DNA from: Bimastos eiseni
Lineage: Eukaryota > Annelida > Clitellata > Crassiclitellata > Lumbricidae
NCBI GenBank assembly: GCA_959347315.1
Contig: OY365806.1
Location: 35,063,526-35,127,525 of the forward strand
Direction: 5' to 3'
DNA length: 64,000 nt
The notes beneath the pieces were generated by a model. That model saw only the letters and a list, made by a program, of their open reading frames with translations, was not told the DNA's origin and ran no database searches. Position numbers and translations under genes: made by a program. Below are positions 58,311 through 64,000 of the stretch, in pieces. The first letter of the stretch is position 1, and each line of letters starts with the position of its first letter.

Positions 58311-58643
58311 TTAATAATCATCTTTAGTTATACTGTGTGCTTGAGTTGAGTCATCTTTAGTTATACTGTGTGCTTGAGTTGAGTCATCTTTAGTTATACT
58401 GTGTGCTTGAGTTGAGTCATCTTTAGTTATACTGTGTGCTTGAGTTGAGTCATCTTTAGTTATACTGTGTGCTTGAGTTGAGTCATCTTTAGTTATACTG
58501 TGTGCTTGAGTTGAGTCATCTTTAGTTATACTGTGTGCTTGAGTTGAGTCATCTTTAGTTATACTGTGTGCTTGAGTTGAGTCATCTTTAGTTATACTGT
58601 GTGCTTGAGTTGAGTCGTTATTGCAATCATCTTCAAAAGAAGG
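58311..58643 (-). CDS. Candidate coding exon made of nine identical 33-bp repeats
   Basis: On the minus strand a strong acceptor (ACTCTTTTAATTGCAG) precedes base 58643. The frame PSFEDDCNND is followed by nine copies of STQAHSITKDD, then Tyr and TAA at 58311. The repeat unit is 33 bp, a multiple of three, and the nine units are identical in DNA. The product segment would be hydrophilic and probably disordered, rich in Ser, Thr and Asp. No other exon of this gene was found. It could also be a noncoding minisatellite that happens to stay open. Confidence 0.4.
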   Translation of the reverse strand, partial: PSFEDDCNNDSTQAHSITKDDSTQAHSITKDDSTQAHSITKDDSTQAHSITKDDSTQAHSITKDDSTQAHSITKDDSTQAHSITKDDSTQAHSITKDDSTQAHSITKDDY

Positions 58644-58949
58644 CTGCAATTAAAAGAGTAAGTTGAATGGAATCCTTCACCGGAAACAATCCGAAGATCG
58701 TGTAAAATAAATATTTGTGCATCCAAAAATGCCTTAGATCAAAAACTTAAAATTTATAAGGACTATGCTTCTTTCTACAATTCGTTTAAATATGTCCTCT
58801 TTGGATGAAGTACAATGCATTAAGGCAATGCACAGTCTACGATACAGTGCATAACACACAGCGAGACACATTATTATAACTGTAGAAAAAACCTAAACTT
58901 ATGTCTTCATACATGCAATCAGGTAATATGGGCAAGCATGCATCGAATC

Positions 58950-59020
58950 AATCGGAGTTATAAATATATATATATATAAGCTTAAGTATGTATACAGATA
59001 TATATATATATATTCATTTC
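58950..59020. repeat. Short TA tracts
   Basis: Two (TA)n runs lie at about 58962-58977 and 58998-59013, with nothing else recognised nearby. Confidence 0.8.
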
Positions 59021-59269
59021 TTGAGATCAAACTATAGGCCTATATGCCAAAACGCATGAAGGCACATGTGAAAATGAAGTTTAATGTTTGATGTTTTCAA
59101 CTTCCGGCTCCGAGTATGAAATGTCTTGGCTTATAATAACTTGTTGTGTTATCTGTTTTTGGTGAAAGGCATGTTTTCAACTCCTTACATGTGCATTGAG
59201 CATTTCGAACACCTTACATTAAGCATTTCTTGGCAAGAAATATAATATAATATTAAATCATTGCGTAAT

Positions 59270-59385
59270 TTTGATATTTGAATGACACATAGATAAGATA
59301 TCATCTAGGTTTTTGTAAGACGTCTGTGACTTGTGCTAATTTCTCACAGCCAATGTGTTTCTGCTTATAGCAAAATACAACAGAT
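59270..59385 (+). repeat. Dispersed repeat, copy B
   Basis: This is the sister of 55298-55412, with CTAGGTTTTTGTAAGACGTC and AGCAAAATACAACAGAT conserved. A weaker match extends to its left (TATGAAATGTCTTGGCT compared with TATGAAATGCCGTGGCT near 55175). Confidence 0.6.
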
Positions 59386-59639
59386 TTACATAGACGAGTA
59401 TAATCGTCATGGGGTTCCGTCAAGACGTCGATTATCCTAAACGTTAAATAGCCTTTAAGGATTGTTACTCAGCATACTATGCATATTCATACATGTCCTG
59501 CACATTTTAGTAGTGTATATACATATATATATATTACATGCATGTATATTGTATATTTGCTTTTGAGCGTGTGAATTGAAATGCAAGAGCAACTGCTGCC
59601 TGCATGCACGTATTGCTGATTGTGTCGAGTACTCATAGA

Positions 59640-59715
59640 CAGCGCCGCCTCTTCCTCTTCCTCATCATTATCCTCATCATCCTCATCCTCTTCCTCTTCC
59701 ACTTCCTCCTTCGTC
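59640..59715. repeat. CTC/CTT/CAT pyrimidine-rich microsatellite
   Basis: Mixed TCC, TTC and TCA triplets over about 75 bp. The Asp/Glu-rich minus frame that crosses it is an artefact. Confidence 0.85.
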
Positions 59716-60519
59716 TCGTTGATGCTACAGCAGCTGCTGAAGAACGTAATGAATTGAACCTATATATATATATATTGATATATATATTTATATATATATC
59801 TGTTTTTCTGTCATCCGGTGCTTGGTACGTCCATCCCATCCTCCTCCTTCGCCCTGTCATCCGATCGTCACCCACCGATCTACCAGACACGCACCCACCC
59901 ACACGCCCACCCTATCCACCCAAGCAATTTCGCCGCAACTTAATCGCACAAGTGGACTACAAATCAAACCGCGCGATAATCACGCTCAGAAACAAATGGA
60001 TATATACATATATATATGCATATATATATAATATTCTATGTGCATACTATTTGCACTAAATATATAATATAAATATATTACGAATATATTACGTATCTGT
60101 ACTCTGTAGGCAATAAAATCGGATGAGTTCTATGGAAATTCTCAAGATTTATTGCTCACTTAAGAAATACTACCTGTAAATATGATTATATATCAAGACA
60201 ATATTATTAATTTATATTTAGGCCCAATCATTACCCAACCTACGCGAATCACAACTTCCTCTGCTTCTCTAATAGCCGACCTCTTTAAAAATCGGGTCTT
60301 TTGAATCATGGAGTCAAAAATTATAATTGAGGATAAATTGGATCATCTGCCAATTATGGCATATGTTGAAATAACGCCAGATTTTAACCCCAATCCTGTT
60401 ATTAATTATAATCGACGATTTGTTAGCGTCTAAATTAGCCATCAAATATAGGACTAATATCTAGAATTGCCTACCTCTTACCCATTAATATTCGCCTTAG
60501 CCTATATATATACTATTCC

Positions 60520-60620
60520 ATGGTCCATCCTTATACTTATTGTAATCTTGTTTGGGCTTCAAACTGCCATTCAAGACTAAAAAGGTTAAAGGCGAAGTTT
60601 TCTTGGCGGGCAGTTGTGCG
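60520..60620 (+). mobile_element. LINE reverse-transcriptase fragment
   Basis: The plus frame reads HPYTYCNLVWASNCHSRLKR, which matches the conserved P-x-x-x-YC-x-x-VW-x-x-x-Y block of non-LTR reverse transcriptases. It breaks soon after. The TA tract at 60779-60812 lies further right. Confidence 0.6.
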
Positions 60621-60776
60621 ACAAACTGCTTGTCAATCAAACCTGAACTCATTGAGTGGGGCTACAGTCAAGAAGTGCCATATTCAAGTCCACCGCCGGG
60701 CAATTCCTTTCAATTGAAATGCCTGCATGCCTCTGGGCCGTTGTCTTTCTGTCTGTTTCTCTACAAACATCTACTT

Positions 60777-60778
<2 letters not shown>

Positions 60779-60812
<34 letters not shown>
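60779..60812. repeat. (TA)n microsatellite
   Basis: A pure TA tract of 17 units. Confidence 0.95.
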
Positions 60813-60815
<3 letters not shown>

Positions 60816-61929
60816 CCATGAGCCAAAGCGCAATAGGACGCATACAGGATGTCAGGCCATCGACCATTATAGGTGTATAAATACGATGGTTGCCCAAGAT
60901 CACTCGGCTCGTGGAGCAATCTTGGCGGCTGCCTGTGGTCACTGTTGTTTTCGTTTGTTTCTCTGTGAGCTGGTCCGGCTGAGCTGTAAGCCTACTATAC
61001 AAGCGAAGACCACTGTCCAATGAGATATCAAAAGGAACTGTACCTTGAAAATACGCTTCGCACTAGTCATCAACCCACTACGTCAGAAGCTCTTCATTGG
61101 ATTTGAGTATAAACTTCTGACCTTTGGCAGGACGCATTATTTCTCGTCTGTGATGCACTCCCTGTGCTTGACTTAGTTTCCTTGCCAAACGTAGAGCATT
61201 GGTCCACCCAAATTACAAAGAACATTCAAGTATTTTTCATACAGAACTCGGAATAAAACTGTGAAAAGGGTGCGCTACTTGTCCTCTGCCAATCCATTCC
61301 ACAGATGAAGTTGTGGCGTAGGGTCGCGGACAAAAAAAACCCCCGACAAACCCCTCGAACATAAACACCACAGGACTAACAAAAAACACCCCAAATTAGG
61401 AAAGACCCCCCTAAGATTTTTTTACTTTTTTACTTTTATTACTTAGAAAAGTGCGTGTCCAATGGCACGAAGACATCCCTTGAAGTCGCGTGTTACAACA
61501 CTGCAGCAAACTTCCCGCATGGGTTTGGTTGCACTTTTCACACGTTTGACGGGAGGCTGTCCACTAGCAGCTTGCAAGATGGCCGTACTGGCTAAAGCTG
61601 CGCACGCACCCACATAAGCACACACACGATTACAGGCACGAAGGCATATGAGTGGCATATCAAGTACAGGTGTGTAGATGCATAATAATTATAAGGACTA
61701 TGAAGCACGATCATTGTTTCAATTGTTATTTCCAGTGCATTTCCCTCAGCTGTCTACATGACCCATTTGAGCCTATTCAGATAGACTGACCACAGCGGTC
61801 CATTTGGTTAAGATTGTACCCCAGGTGGATGAGATGCTTTGGGGAGATCTAATTGGTAGCTAGCAGGTGGCAGGTATTCATTAGACCAAGCCTTAAAAAC
61901 TTGGGCTTTAATCTCTCTTAAAATAGAAC

Positions 61930-62300
61930 CCTGAAAGTTATTGTTAGAAACTCTCATCTTGTCTCATCCGAATATCTCTATAGCCTAACTGATATATTGG
62001 GAATTGAGCAAATTAGCCTATTGCAAGCTAGCGAATTCATGTATACAAGCACTTCCATAACCAGCTGCCCTCTATCTTTGATAATTATTTTATACCCGTA
62101 GCCCAAGTGAACCCGTATAAACTACGCTCGTCTACTAATTATAGGCCCATTAAAACTCGTACTAATACCCGATCATTTTCGATTCGATGCTCTGGTCCTA
62201 ATGCATGGAACAGAGTTCCAGCAGAAGTAGGCCTAGGCTGTCTTCCCAACTTTTTTTGTTTAAACGTAAACTGCGTGTTTATATAAATAACTTAGCAAAC
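61930..62300 (+). mobile_element. LINE 3' fragment
   Basis: The plus frames read SLTDILGIEQISLLQASEFM, then, after frameshifts, FSIRCSGPNAWNRVPAEV and FKRKLRVYINN. This is the ordered end of a non-LTR reverse transcriptase. It may be the same family as 21490-22375. Confidence 0.7.
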
Positions 62301-62689
62301 AGCAATTAACTATGATACTTAACAACTATATTTGTAACTAATGATTGATGAATGCTATTTCGTTTACTTATATCTTGTATAATTTTTTTAGTTAACTGGT
62401 CAGGTCTCTTTTTCTTAACAAACTTATAGCAACTGAGTAAACTCTTACACCGACATCAATCACCTACTTAATGGGTGACCCTGTTAGCGGGACCACGGTC
62501 CCTTTAGGGTTTGACTCCATCCTTATATTAATCGCCGTCATTCGTGTGTTTGTAGACCTATATATAATTGTTGTCCATAATGTGCTTACTTCTCTGATAA
62601 ATTGCCAGTTAACAATAACAATATTTGGTTATGTGGTTATGATTAAGTATTCTAGAGGTAGGAAAGGCGAGACACGATAATCGTAAACT

Positions 62690-62790
62690 TCAAACTTCTA
62701 TAATGCTGTTCAAAGGCCAAGAGCAGGGCACCAGCTTATTCAAGGGCGCTGCGCTTATTCCAGAGCGCTTAGCTTATTCACGAGCGTTGG
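62690..62790 (-). mobile_element. LINE 3' tail fragment, antisense
   Basis: CAAACTTCTATAATGCTGTT, then GGGCACCAGCTTATTCAAGG, then repeated GAGCGCTTAGCTTATTCACG, is the reverse complement of the tail at 3405 and 30650. The CTTATTCA motif occurs three times, so the tail end is locally repeated. Confidence 0.6.
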
Positions 62791-63090
62791 TAGAACAAGC
62801 GCTGATAAGGGTCCTGATAAGCATGATCCGAATAGATCTTATTCTTTCCCTTTGAATGCGCTGAGTTTTCAGTGAGTTTATTTGACTGACGATTGATAGG
62901 CTGCTGCTATCGTCACTACACCATTACGGGCGTTATCCCTCGGCGTTAATACCGGGATTTATATGCGCTATATAACTGCTGGCTATTATATTGGCTTTCA
63001 CAATACCTTCGGTGCATATCTGTGAGGATGTCGGTTGCCGATTTATTAATGGCGTTCATTTCGGAGACCAGCTGTTCTCATACGGAATTT

Positions 63091-63148
63091 GGTAGGTGGT
63101 CCAGTGGTCAGCGGTTGGTCTGGGGTTCGAATCTCTCCAGACCAGAAA
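63091..63148 (+). repeat. tRNA-like SINE fragment
   Basis: An A-box-like TGGTCCAGTGG (63097-63107) and a B-box GGTTCGAATCT (63124-63134) are present, close to the consensus but spaced by only 16 bp between boxes. This is shorter than in a true tRNA, so a SINE or decayed tRNA is more likely. Confidence 0.45.
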
Positions 63149-63834
63149 TTTATTTTGAGATGTTGGCTCCACTTCCTTCTTTAGTCAACATAGTTAGAAT
63201 GAGTGCGCAACCATTGTAATTGCAATTTCTACGGCATCGTTCGTTGCAAGCCACCAGATCAAACGAAGAGGGCGAAACCAGACGAGGCCAAGAAAATAAC
63301 GTCTCTGGCCTAATACATCAAATCAATGGTTACCTCTAAAGTTTAACTGTTATAAGGACTTCTTTTGGTCATCTGACATCGTGAATGGTTTTCACAGTCC
63401 AACATAAGCAGTTCCCTTGCTTCACAATTATACAAGAGAGTATAGAAAAATGACGGGTAAAGCTCATTGTGACATTCCACCAGATACTTTGGCACATTCC
63501 ACTAGATGCAATCGACAAACAACAGCAACAGCCTGTCATTATCTTTACGTTTATAGGATGGGTTTGCTGAGAAATTCAGTGATGCATATTTTCGATCAGT
63601 ATAAACTTTTAAATTTCGTATGTTTTGCTTTGATACATATTTTGTTTAATTGTATGTAATTCATTGCATCATATTGTTCGATAACGTTTATTAATTTTTA
63701 TTAGATTTTCCTGCGCTGCATTACAATGCCTTGCTAACATGATCATCTTTATTATAGGAAAACGTTGTACATACTCGTTCTATTACAGCGCGACGATTCC
63801 GTCGAAAGTTAGCAGGCCCCAAAATCTCATCTTT

Positions 63835-63975
63835 ACAAATAATGGCAATGGAAATTGCAAAGGTAATAGTGATAGCAATAGCAATAGAAATAGTGATAGT
63901 AGTAGTGTCAGTGGTAGGGGAAGTGGAAGTAGTAGTAGTAATAGTAGTATCATTACTATAACAACTATTACTATG
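63835..63975. repeat. Degenerate AGTAGT/ATAGCA microsatellite
   Basis: Imperfect ATAGCA, GTAGTA and TAATAG units run to near the right edge. No gene is visible in 63150-64000. Confidence 0.75.
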
Positions 63976-64000
63976 CTTATTACTATTGATGTTCCTATTT

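Noticed and set aside
58311..58643. Regular 33-bp repeats resembling a CRISPR array
   Set aside because: Units are directly joined with no variable spacers, and the setting is eukaryotic. It is a minisatellite.
61443..61658. 71-codon minus-strand frame with a hydrophobic N-terminus
   Set aside because: Looks like a possible secretion signal, but no supporting gene structure was found.
63091..63148. Functional tRNA gene
   Set aside because: Box-like motifs are present but too close together, and no acceptor stem or anticodon arm could be folded.

Overview
This is eukaryotic DNA from an invertebrate animal. Genes are split by GT-AG introns, the sequence is AT-rich, microsatellites are long, and decayed transposons are abundant. 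I see no rRNA, no CRISPR array and no bacterial operon structure. The mix of L2/CR1-like and RTE-like LINE fragments, hAT, mariner and piggyBac relics, a macro-domain PARP gene and a GPI-type immunoglobulin protein suits a marine deuterostome such as an echinoderm. That placement is inference, not proof.

Two multi-exon genes could be rebuilt with consistent reading phases. (1) 545-6585, plus strand: the 3' part of a macro-domain ADP-ribosyltransferase (PARP14/15 architecture), seven exons and 538 codons, entering from beyond the left edge. (2) 12928-29157, plus strand: an apparently complete 459-residue gene with a signal peptide, three Ig-like domains and a hydrophobic GPI-type tail. It is split into seven exons, and intron 2 is about 9 kb and full of mobile elements. 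Two further candidate terminal coding exons lie on the minus strand: 50502-50834 (Arg/Gly-rich) and 58311-58643 (nine identical 11-residue repeats).

The rest is mostly mobile and repetitive DNA. Elements with clear ends are: a 160-bp hAT MITE at 1364-1523 with an exact 8-bp target duplication; a 1.6-kb hAT at 15453-17076 with an exact 8-bp duplication; a 1.5-kb hAT at 38066-39541 with an exact 8-bp duplication; a 1.2-kb mariner at 47234-48435 and a partial sister at 36894-37480; a second mariner family at 32668-33077 and 35380-36271; and two elements at about 4920-5600 and 15027-17525 whose terminal inverted repeats are arrays of one shared short unit. LINE reverse-transcriptase fragments occur at 8900-9670, 15240-15452, 15870-16385, 21490-22370, 26760-27110, 27240-27590, 30100-31090, 40375-41080, 54152-54445, 60520-60620 and 61930-62300.

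Region by region: 1-8.1 kb PARP gene and its 3' flank; 8.2-10.4 kb LINE and GATC-rich repeat; 10.4-11.0 kb CpG-rich block, a possible promoter of the Ig gene; 12.9-29.2 kb Ig gene with nested transposons; 29.2-50 kb transposon graveyard; 50-64 kb microsatellites, minisatellites and scattered LINE fragments, with the two minus-strand candidate exons. The two main genes show no sign of working together.
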